Below are positions 1 to 5,573 of a stretch of 34,023 nt of DNA, one piece after another; positions within the stretch are counted from its first letter, which is position 1, and the number at the start of each line of letters is the position of its first letter. Source of the stretch: a virus. Under the pieces are notes generated by a model that was not told the DNA's origin, made no database searches, and saw nothing but the letters and a program-made list of their open reading frames with translations. The stretch covers positions 1-34,023 of the IMG/VR virus record IMGVR_UViG_3300037264_002118; one strand, written 5' to 3'. The position numbers were made by a program, and so were the translations under genes.

Positions 1-93
1 GTAGGCAAATGAAATTAATGTTCCACGTGGAACACCTACATGTAGGCAAATGAAATTAATGTTCCACGTGGAACACCTACATGTAGGCAAATG
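1..93. repeat. Tandem 41-bp repeats with parS-like palindromes
   Basis: Two complete identical 41-base units (1-41 and 42-82) are followed by the first 11 bases of a third (83-93), so the array may extend beyond the left edge. Each unit contains the perfect palindrome TGTTCCACGTGGAACA (19-34 and 60-75). This matches the bacterial chromosomal parS centromere site in the variant form known from Pseudomonas and Myxococcus. The unit junctions form a second perfect palindrome, CCTACATGTAGG (35-46 and 76-87). Both could be binding sites for ParB or for a phage repressor. No parA or parB gene is visible in the window. Confidence 0.85.
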
Positions 94-112
94 TCCGGGA
101 CCGGCCGGGCAT

Positions 113-142
113 AAAAACCCGGGGGGCCGCACTGCCCCCAGG
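113..142 (-). terminator. Rho-independent terminator for the left minus-strand genes
   Basis: Read on the minus strand there is a GC-rich stem (142-134 pairing with 127-119, one mismatch) with a six-base loop, followed by a run of five T (117-113). It lies about 110 bases downstream of the stop of the small minus-strand gene ending at 250 and would end that transcript before the parS-like array. The stretch 143-249 holds no convincing gene. Confidence 0.6.
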
Positions 143-249
143 CGATCGAAATCGCGTGTGAAAATTCACGGCATGCCAGCTAGCGCGTGCGCCTTGGCAT
201 AGAGCATGCATGACGCCGCCCGCCGCCGTTGCAATTTGCGGTGGAGCCT

Positions 250-402
250 CTAGACATGAGGCAAGATGTCGCTCCGCCTCTTCCGCCGCCGCTCGCGCAG
301 CTGTGCGGCCCGTGCGAGGAGCACGTCGATCCGCGCGATCCGCAGCCAAAGGAGCCGCTCCCAGTAGCGTGACTCGCGGGTCAGGTGGCGGTAGCGGGTC
401 AT
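250..402 (-). CDS. Small basic hypothetical protein (50 aa)
   Basis: A 50-residue, strongly basic protein beginning MTRYRHLTRESRYW and ending with an arginine-rich stretch. Its ATG (402-400) overlaps the stop of the reading frame upstream (TGA 401-399) in an ATGA arrangement, the usual sign of translational coupling. This supports both this gene and the broken 3' end before it. A terminator follows at 142-113. I recognise no domain. The basic, probably helical composition would fit a small nucleic-acid-binding protein, but that is a guess. Confidence 0.5.
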   Translation of the reverse strand: MTRYRHLTRESRYWERLLWLRIARIDVLLARAAQLRERRRKRRSDILPHV

Positions 403-530
403 GGGAGCAGTCCCTCGGTGGTCTCCTCGTCGGTGGTCCCGGGCTCCACGGCGCTCAGCTCGTCGAGCGCCTGGCGGTGGAAGTCCTCCCACGACGAGGG
501 CAGGTCACCCCTCTCCCCACCGGCGCGCCA
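399..530 (-). pseudogene. Detached 3' end of the neighbouring minus-strand gene
   Basis: This stretch encodes 43 residues that read like ordinary protein (…LPSSWEDFHRQALDEL…, ending TEGLLP) but have no start codon. They lie in a different frame from the gene ending at 536. Removing the 53 bases 531-583 joins the two frames exactly (…EFDLAPW + RAGGERGDLPSSW…) and gives a continuous 172-residue protein whose stop overlaps the next ATG. I therefore read this as the original C-terminus of the 536-970 gene, cut off by a recent insertion or an assembly artefact. Confidence 0.6.
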
Positions 531-585
531 GGACGCTACTTCCGCCTCGCCCAGCCCTCGTCGTGGGAGGACTTCCGCCGCCAGG
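470..585. repeat. 35-bp inverted repeat within a 53-bp insertion
   Basis: Arms at 470-504 and 551-585 are inverted copies with two mismatches (478/577 and 502/553), separated by 46 bases. The right arm lies inside the proposed insertion 531-583, which is bordered by the seven-base microhomology CCTGGCG on the minus strand. An inverted copy of neighbouring sequence joined at microhomology is what replication template switching leaves behind. A chimeric read from amplified DNA could give the same pattern. Confidence 0.75.
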
Positions 586-970
586 GTGCGAGGTCGAACT
601 CGACGACAATCCCGGAGGCATCGAGGTCGCCGAGTACCGCGCTCCAGTAGCCGGCGTAGGTCCAGGCCTTGGCGGCTGGACACCAAACGGCCGAGCCGCA
701 GGAGTAGATGCCGTCCAGCCGGGCCGCAGCGGCGATCTGGCTGCAGAGCACCTCGTCGGCGACCCCGGCCCCGGACCCGGCGCACCACTCGGAGTAGTCG
801 ACCTCCTCGGTCTCCAGGTCCCACGTCAGCTCGTCGACGGCCCAGGTACAGAGTCCGTCGGCGTACACTACGTAGTCGGCGCCGTCGACCTCGACCCGGG
901 CGACGAGCGTCAGGTCGGGCCAGCGGTCGGCGGGGAGCATCGGGGTGGTGGCGGTAGTGGGTCGGGTCAT
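536..970 (-). CDS. Hypothetical acidic protein, C-terminus altered
   Basis: The start is ATG at 970-968, preceded by a good ribosome site (AAGGAG, six bases upstream). The product is 144 residues as it stands: mostly acidic, cysteine- and tryptophan-rich, without a signal peptide or membrane segment, and not recognised. The last residues (…RRKSSHDEGWARRK) are encoded by the inverted insertion described at 531-583; without it the protein would run to 172 residues and end at 399. It heads a leftward pair with the 50-residue gene at 402-250. A candidate promoter lies at 1075-1047. Function unknown. Confidence 0.6.
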   Translation of the reverse strand: MTRPTTATTPMLPADRWPDLTLVARVEVDGADYVVYADGLCTWAVDELTWDLETEEVDYSEWCAGSGAGVADEVLCSQIAAAARLDGIYSCGSAVWCPAAKAWTYAGYWSAVLGDLDASGIVVEFDLAPWRRKSSHDEGWARRK

Positions 971-1046
971 TGTTGGCTCCTTGAGTAGCGTGGCCATTGC
1001 GCAGCGCGTCATCGCAGTCTCCCGGGGCGCTTGCCCCATGCCAAAG

Positions 1047-1075
1047 AGCTTAGCGCCGGCCCCAATAAATGTCAA
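1047..1075 (-). promoter_or_regulatory. Candidate sigma-70-type promoter, leftward
   Basis: On the minus strand TTGACA (1075-1070) is followed after 17 bases by TAAGCT (1052-1047), a perfect -35 with a weak -10. It sits about 75 bases upstream of the ATG at 970. An AT-rich stretch lies just upstream (1076-1110). Similar CTTGAC elements occur at 1132, 3883 and 8051 in front of other transcription units. Confidence 0.45.
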
Positions 1076-1163
1076 GGATATTCGGATAAATAATTAAGAA
1101 TGCGCTAAGTACCTGATATCGCTGACCGGACCTTGACATAGCCCAAGACCCGCGCAAGACGAT

Positions 1164-1180
1164 GTAGGTGTAACACCTAC
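1164..1180. promoter_or_regulatory. Operator-like palindrome
   Basis: GTAGGTGTAACACCTAC is a perfect 17-base inverted repeat around one central base. It shares the AACACCTAC half with the 41-base repeats at the left end, so one protein could bind both places. It lies between divergent transcription units, where a repressor operator would be expected. Confidence 0.45.
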
Positions 1181-1318
1181 GTCCGCAACCGGCAATCAGC
1201 GATGTTTGATTCCGTTAATTAATTGACGTCGTACTAAAAACTACCTGTAAGGAAATGTAGGGAACCCCGCGCAAGCGTGGGCCGCGGTTACCTACACGTA
1301 CCTACTATTGAGGGAAAA

Positions 1319-1823
1319 ATGACTTGCTCGGGGCAGGCAGTCGGAAGAGGGGGGAATTTGCAAGGTGCCGATATGCTTGGACAATGTAGCGCAAGTCATG
1401 ACTTTGACGCAGCGCGTCGCCGTCGCTGGACCTTGGCCGGGAAGTCATCGATCGGCCCCTATGGGAATGGTGATATTGACGCGGCGCGTCATCGTCGGGC
1501 GTGGTAAAAACGATGCGTTTTGCGACAAACCCTCTCAGACGATCCTCTAGACCAAGTCATACTCATACTTTCTAGTTGCTAGATTTTTGATCTTGTATGG
1601 AATATACCTACATGGCCATTAGGGAAAAAACCCGTGCCAAGCGGCGCTAAACCGGGCGCACCTGCGCCCGGTCCCGCCAGGGGAAGCATGACTATGACTT
1701 GGAAAACGACCCCGAATCACGCCTAGGCCTATAGTATCGTTCTGGAATCGCCTGCCAAGTCACGCCTGTCTCATTTTCGGCAGCGACGAGAGGTCAGAAA
1801 GGGGGGCGGAAGTGATGACTTGG
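1319..1823. repeat. Dispersed ATGACTTGG / CCAAGTCAT repeats
   Basis: A 9-base motif recurs in both orientations. Exact ATGACTTGG or CCAAGTCAT occurs at 1552-1560, 1694-1702 and 1815-1823. Near matches lie at 1319-1326 (ATGACTTG), 1392-1399 (CAAGTCAT, inside the 12-base palindrome AAGTCATGACTT at 1393-1404), 1442-1448 (AAGTCAT) and 1755-1763 (CCAAGTCAC). Seven sites in 505 bases, flanking an AT-rich patch, resemble initiator iterons or a cluster of regulator sites. Confidence 0.6.
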
Positions 1824-1836
1824 GGCGATGAGTCGG

Positions 1837-2092
1837 GGCCCTGCGCTGGACCTTGGCCGGGCGCAGCTCGAGCCCTGGCCCTGCGCTGGCCCTGCGCTGG
1901 CCCTGCGCTGGCCCTGCGCCGGCCCTGCGCTGGCCCTGCGCCGGCCCTGCGCCGGCCCTGCGCCGGCCCTGCGCCGGCCCTGCGCCGGCCCTGCGCCGGC
2001 CCTGCGCTGGCCCTGCGCCGGCCCTGCGCTGGCCCTGCGCCGGCCCTGCGCTGGCCCTGCGCTGGACCTTGGCCGGGCGCAGCTCGAGCCCT
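1837..2092. repeat. 11-bp tandem array between 40-bp direct repeats
   Basis: Seventeen head-to-tail copies of GGCCCTGCGC(T/C) fill 1877-2063. The only variation is T or C at the last base. A further copy opens the left flank. The array is bordered by identical 40-base direct repeats (1837-1876 and 2053-2092; the right one includes the last unit), and 17 bases of the same flank (GCTGGACCTTGGCCGGG) also occur at 1425-1441. Since 11 is not a multiple of three, all three forward frames read through the array with an 11-residue periodic product, which explains apparent ORFs there. Eleven bases is close to one helical turn. Confidence 0.85.
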
Positions 2093-2173
2093 AGTGTAGC
2101 TGGAATTGTTAGATGGGGTTAGATTGTGGAAATAATAGTTGACCTGGGGTCGTGGGCGTGCGATGGATGAGGG

Positions 2174-3334
2174 ATGCGACTGTCCCCGGCTAGGTTGGGC
2201 GCTTGGCGAAGGTGTGGGAAGTACTACTACTATAGGTACTTGCTCGGGCGTGAGACTCCGCAGACGCCCGCCATGCGGCGCGGCTTGGACGTCGAGGCCC
2301 AGCTAGTGCGGTACCTGCAGGGGGGACAGATAGACCTTGAACTTGCCGAGGGGCGCTGGGCTCTCGAGGCGGCGCAACACCTGCCAGCGCCGGGCAAAGA
2401 GAGGATCGAATTTCAGCGACACCTGGAATTTTCGATCGGGCCAATCGAATACCACGGATACGCTGACATAGTTTGGTCGCCGGCGCAGTACGAGACGCGC
2501 TTGGTGGATCTGAAAACCACTAGCGATCTGATCTGGGCGCGCACTACCGAGGAGCTGACGGCCGACCCGCAGCGCGTAATCTATGCCTATGCACTGTGGG
2601 TCGCGCACCACAAGCCCGTGCGATCGCAGTGGATATATGTCGAGGCCACCAAGTGCCCAGCGTCAAAAATCGTCGAGGTCATGAGGTACACAGCGGCAAT
2701 AGAGAGCGACATGCGCACTCTGCATGTCACTGGCCTAGAGATATCTACGGCAGTCGCTAGCGGATCGGACGATGCGTTTGTGCGCAACACCGACGCGTGC
2801 GATCAGTACGGAGGATGCCCCTACAGGAATGAATGCCAGCCAGCAGTTAGCGGTCAATCGATAATACGATCTGCATTCGCACGAGCGAATCGCAAAAGCA
2901 AACGTGCCGCCGAGACGGCGGCGAAGGAGTCGATCATGGCTACTCAAGAGGAAGTGCTCGCCCGGCTGAAAGCACGCGCCGGTATTACGGACGATGCAGC
3001 GCCGCCCCCTGCACCTGCACCTGCACCTGCACCTGCACCTGCACCTGCGCCCGCCGTACATGTCGCGCCAGCCGCCGCTGATGTCCCCGCTGCACCCAAG
3101 CGCGGCCCAGGCCGTCCGCGCGCCGCGCAGGTAGCGCCCACGGCGGCGACAGAGCCCGCGCCTGCCGCGCCTGCCGCGGATGTCTCCGCTGAGGAGGAGC
3201 GGCGGCCCCCAGGGCGCCCTCGGGCAAATACGCACGAGCTGGATGCGCTGCGTACGATCCTCGAAGCGGTCAAGGGGTTGGCCGCATCGCGCGCCCTGGC
3301 CACGCTCGCGGCGGCAGAGGCGTTGATCGAATGA
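2174..3334 (+). CDS. RecB/Cas4-like Fe-S PD-(D/E)XK nuclease with AT-hook tail
   Basis: 386 residues. The N-terminal 225 residues have the RecB-family nuclease pattern: an opening LGAWRRCGKYYYYRY as in AddB/RecB/Cas4 proteins, D98 in GYADIV, D112 and K114 in VDLKTT, and Q133 in DPQRVIYAY. Four cysteines, C14 and C209-X5-C215-X5-C221, are placed as in nucleases whose catalytic domain is closed by a 4Fe-4S cluster. Residues about 276-290 are an Ala-Pro repeat, and two AT-hook cores follow (GPGRPR near 312, PPGRPR near 345) before a helical C-terminus. Family knowledge suggests DNA end processing for recombination or replication; the hooks would add minor-groove binding. Its stop overlaps the methyltransferase start (ATGA), so the two are probably co-translated. 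It is the first gene right of the repeat-rich region. Confidence 0.85.
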   Translation: MRLSPARLGAWRRCGKYYYYRYLLGRETPQTPAMRRGLDVEAQLVRYLQGGQIDLELAEGRWALEAAQHLPAPGKERIEFQRHLEFSIGPIEYHGYADIVWSPAQYETRLVDLKTTSDLIWARTTEELTADPQRVIYAYALWVAHHKPVRSQWIYVEATKCPASKIVEVMRYTAAIESDMRTLHVTGLEISTAVASGSDDAFVRNTDACDQYGGCPYRNECQPAVSGQSIIRSAFARANRKSKRAAETAAKESIMATQEEVLARLKARAGITDDAAPPPAPAPAPAPAPAPAPAVHVAPAAADVPAAPKRGPGRPRAAQVAPTAATEPAPAAPAADVSAEEERRPPGRPRANTHELDALRTILEAVKGLAASRALATLAAAEALIE

Positions 3335-3876
3335 GCGCTAATGTACTGCATAGCGCCAATAGGCCAGACTGGCATACTCCAGCATGGCTGGTCGAGATGG
3401 CGCGATCTGTACTCGGCACTATCGATCTAGATCCCGCGAGCGATGAGCGGGCGCAACAGGTCGTGCAGGCTGGGCGTTGGCTCGGAATCGATAATGCGGA
3501 CGAATGGCCTCACGATTGTAGCGTGTTCCTGAATCCGCCTGGGGGGCTAGTCTGCCGGAAATCGCAAGCGCTGCTATTCTGGAATGCGCTCGCCTGGTAT
3601 CGCATGCGCTTGCGCCTGCGACATGCGATATTCGTAGCATTCAATGCGGAGTTGTTGCGCTCGTCGCAAATCGGAACCGGCCCATCGATAGCCGATCCCG
3701 CGTTCGTGATCTGCGCGCCGCGGCAGAGGATCGCGTTCTGCGACCCGGTGACCGGACAGCGGAGCAAGAGCCCGACGCACCACAACCTGATCGTGTACGT
3801 GCCCGGCATGGTGGATCAGTCCGCGTTGTTCGCGCAGGTCTTCGGCACGCTTGGCGCCATTTTGCGCGGCGTGTGA
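3331..3876 (+). CDS. Phage Dam-type DNA N6-adenine methyltransferase
   Basis: 181 residues, the usual size for the phage Dam family (PF05869). Hallmarks in order are W14-x-T16-P17, the IDLDPAS motif (31-37) that follows the AdoMet-binding strand, and the catalytic motif at NPPGG (68-72). Family members often have NPPY; Gly replaces the aromatic residue here, though I recall related phage proteins with NPPGG, so loss of activity cannot be concluded. The likely role is adenine methylation of phage DNA for protection from host restriction or for regulation. It overlaps the nuclease gene by four bases. Confidence 0.85.
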   Translation: MSANVLHSANRPDWHTPAWLVEMARSVLGTIDLDPASDERAQQVVQAGRWLGIDNADEWPHDCSVFLNPPGGLVCRKSQALLFWNALAWYRMRLRLRHAIFVAFNAELLRSSQIGTGPSIADPAFVICAPRQRIAFCDPVTGQRSKSPTHHNLIVYVPGMVDQSALFAQVFGTLGAILRGV

Positions 3877-3883
3877 TTTATTC

Positions 3884-3911
3884 TTGACAATCTGTAGCGT
3901 ATAGCTATCGT
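3884..3911 (+). promoter_or_regulatory. Candidate promoter for the gene at 3957
   Basis: TTGACA (3884-3889), 16 bases, then TATCGT (3906-3911). It lies 45 bases before the ATG at 3957, which has a good ribosome site (AAGGAG). The position immediately after the stop of the methyltransferase gene suggests a new transcription unit starts here. Confidence 0.5.
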
Positions 3912-3956
3912 CGACAAACGCACGGCAATCGTGCTCACCCCTACCAAGGAGTCAAA

Positions 3957-4463
3957 ATGTCGAGACGGAAGAAGGGCAGTGATGCGGCGGAAACGCCAGC
4001 TAAGGCTGGCCGGAAGATCATTAGCGATAGCCCGATCAATCGTGCGGCCCGTGAGAGGCGCAAGCGCGCGGCGGCTACGCCGCATCGCGACCGCGTGATC
4101 GCTGGCATGGCGCGATGCGTCCGATCTATCGAGCTACTGCGCCTGGCGCGGTGTGATGATGTGCTGGGGGACGATTTTGCGGCGGCCCGTGCTGCGCTGG
4201 ACACGCGGCTTACCGAAGTTGCCGATGGCCTGGATATGTTGCCCGGAGATTTCCGCTTGCCGCGGCAGAGCGCAGGCCGCAAGCCGTCGCTAGATGTTGG
4301 CGATAGCTGCGTCTTCAAGGCGCGATTCGCGGAGCGCTGGCGCGAAATGTTCGGCGACGGGCCGCACGAGGTCATGGAGCAGGCCAACGGTTACGTTTTC
4401 TTGACCACGGCCAAGGGCTCTCTCCTCGGCATCCCGCGGGCTCAGTTGTCCGCCGCCCTGTAG
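3957..4463 (+). CDS. Hypothetical basic protein (168 aa)
   Basis: Starts with ATG after AAGGAG and has its own candidate promoter. The first 60 residues are rich in Lys and Arg (MSRRKKGSD…, ARERRKRAAA) and look disordered. A helical middle follows, then a C-terminal part (about 110-168) with alternating strands (GDSCVFKARFAERW…, NGYVFLTTAKGSLLGIP) that could form a small SH3-like beta barrel. I do not recognise a family. The basic tail and early-region position would suit a DNA- or RNA-binding role, but nothing shows it. Confidence 0.6.
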   Translation: MSRRKKGSDAAETPAKAGRKIISDSPINRAARERRKRAAATPHRDRVIAGMARCVRSIELLRLARCDDVLGDDFAAARAALDTRLTEVADGLDMLPGDFRLPRQSAGRKPSLDVGDSCVFKARFAERWREMFGDGPHEVMEQANGYVFLTTAKGSLLGIPRAQLSAAL

Positions 4464-4472
4464 GCTTCGCCT

Positions 4473-4493
4473 CCCCCGCGTTTGCGGGCCTTT
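4473..4493 (+). terminator. Possible weak terminator
   Basis: A five-base-pair stem (CCCGC at 4475-4479, GCGGG at 4484-4488, loop GTTT) is followed by CCTTT. It lies ten bases after the stop of the 168-residue gene. The stem is short and the T-run poor, so termination would be inefficient. Confidence 0.25.
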
Positions 4494-4527
4494 GCTCCCT
4501 CCTTATCTTCAGCTATCCTCGGCTCTC

Positions 4528-5193
4528 ATGAGCCACGACCCACTACACAATATTCGTACTCGAGTCACAGCATGGGTCGCGGCTGCTCGCGACGCGTTAG
4601 GCGCCGCGAAGTTTTTGCTCGTGGATACCGCCGACGGCACGCTGCTAACGAAAGACGCCGCCAGCGTTCGTCTGCCTGAGCTTGTCGACGTAGATTACGC
4701 TGCGTTGAATGTCGCCGCCGCTCAGACGTTCCTGCTAATGATCGATAGAGACAACGGCTCTGGCGCGTACAAACATGTAGCGGGCGATGGGATCAAGGTC
4801 GCCACCATTGATGGCGTGCTGATCAAAAGTAGCGCGTCTGCCATGTGGCTATCTCTGTTTGGGATCATCCTGGCTATCGATGGCACGAATGCTACGATTG
4901 CATACCTGCGATTCGGATCGGTGTTAGCGCAGGACAACGCATTTGCGCAAACATCGTACAGCTACTCCGCGTTGCCAGCTCGCATAGATTGCACAGTAGC
5001 TGGCGGTGGTTTTACAAAGATTGCGGCTGGCTTTGTAGAGGTCACAGCGTTGGTCAATACTGGCATCACGCTGCCTAACGTGCTAAGTGCGCCGACTACT
5101 CCGGCCGTCGGAGACGCCGTGATCAAGCTCGTGCGCGCGTCAGGATCTGGCACAGCCATTATCCACTACTCTGTACTGTATGAGGTTAGCTAA
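4528..5193 (+). CDS. Hypothetical beta-rich protein (221 aa)
   Basis: I chose the ATG at 4528 (MSHDPLHNIRTRV); no clear ribosome site precedes it. A short N-terminal helical part is followed by about 180 residues dominated by Val, Ala, Gly, Thr and Ser in alternating patterns, suggesting a beta-sandwich or barrel. The segment around 105-130 (MWLSLFGIILAIDG) is hydrophobic but reads like buried strands rather than a clear membrane helix. Its last base overlaps the next ATG (TAATG). The composition resembles virion decoration or fibre-tip proteins, yet it lies outside the virion operon. Function unknown. Confidence 0.6.
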   Translation: MSHDPLHNIRTRVTAWVAAARDALGAAKFLLVDTADGTLLTKDAASVRLPELVDVDYAALNVAAAQTFLLMIDRDNGSGAYKHVAGDGIKVATIDGVLIKSSASAMWLSLFGIILAIDGTNATIAYLRFGSVLAQDNAFAQTSYSYSALPARIDCTVAGGGFTKIAAGFVEVTALVNTGITLPNVLSAPTTPAVGDAVIKLVRASGSGTAIIHYSVLYEVS

Positions 5194-5573
5194 TGGCAGT
5201 GGCGAACGCGTCTGACTATGCTCCGACTCGGGGCACACAGATTTTGCAGACAGGGTATGGCGTAGTGGCGGGCTCTAGCTCCGACGACATCACGTACACA
5301 ATTCCGGCCGGCAAGATGCTTACGGTGACCGTGTTCCGTGGCGGTTCGTCTGGCATAGGCAGTTGTGAGGTTGTACTACTGCGACGGTCACAGGGTGTCG
5401 AATCTGTAATAGAGTCTGCGTATGGCGGCGCTGTGGCAGGTAATTTCGCCGGCGCGTTTAATTATGCAGTCGCGTTTGTAGGGGACGATGAATTGCAGAT
5501 CGTGCTGCGCCGAATCAACGCAGCGTTGACCCCGCAATCGATCTTCGCTAAGTGGGCTGGCGTTCTGGAGTAG
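5193..5573 (+). CDS. Hypothetical beta-rich protein (126 aa)
   Basis: Translationally coupled to the preceding gene through TAATG. The protein is almost entirely predicted strand (TYTIPAGKMLTVTVFRGG…, LQIVLRRINAAL), with no signal peptide or membrane helix. The phrase YTIPAGKMLTVTVF resembles beta-sandwich domains of phage structural proteins. Its 3' end overlaps the end of the convergent primase-helicase gene by 26 bases, so the two transcripts would be complementary there. With its partner it may be a virion accessory pair or a moron; function unknown. Confidence 0.6.
   Translation: MAVANASDYAPTRGTQILQTGYGVVAGSSSDDITYTIPAGKMLTVTVFRGGSSGIGSCEVVLLRRSQGVESVIESAYGGAVAGNFAGAFNYAVAFVGDDELQIVLRRINAALTPQSIFAKWAGVLE

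Larger units (their letters stand above)
971..2173. other. 1.2-kb gene-free, repeat-rich control or origin-like region
   Basis: Between the divergent genes starting at 970 (minus) and 2174 (plus) there is no reading frame with protein-like composition. Instead there are AT-rich patches (about 1076-1110, 1200-1260 and 1555-1620), operator-like palindromes, recurrent CCTAC/GTAGG elements (1164, 1176, 1291, 1301, 1606), dispersed ATGACTTGG repeats and a long array of 11-base repeats. A TTGACA at 1133-1138 may be a rightward -35 element but has no convincing -10. The combination of iteron-like repeats, AT-rich DNA and divergent genes suggests an origin of replication and/or a regulatory hub; this is inference from structure alone. 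Confidence 0.55.

Noticed and set aside
77-349. Minus-strand reading frame of about 90 codons across the terminator
   Set aside because: It reads through the terminator stem and into the tandem repeats, overlaps the 50-residue gene in another frame and has no ribosome site.
470-585. Invertible (phase-variable) DNA segment
   Set aside because: Reversing the segment on paper gives another short C-terminus in yet another frame and does not rejoin the downstream frame, whereas removing 53 bases does. No recombinase gene is seen.
210-988. Long plus-strand reading frames opposite the left minus-strand genes
   Set aside because: They are Arg/Pro/Ser-rich with unnatural composition, lack ribosome sites, and lie opposite a frame with good protein composition, a ribosome site and a candidate promoter.
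1277-1550. Short plus-strand reading frames in the gene-free region
   Set aside because: No ribosome sites, poor composition, and they run through the dispersed repeats.
1837-2092. CRISPR array
   Set aside because: The units are 11 bases with no unique spacers; the array is a simple tandem repeat without cas genes.
1812-2122. Three overlapping plus-strand reading frames across the 11-bp array
   Set aside because: An 11-base period keeps all three frames open automatically; the periodic Ala/Leu/Arg/Pro product is a by-product of the repeat.
2985-3375. Minus-strand reading frames opposite the Ala-Pro linker
   Set aside because: They mirror the hexanucleotide repeat encoding the Ala-Pro stretch and are shadows of the nuclease gene.
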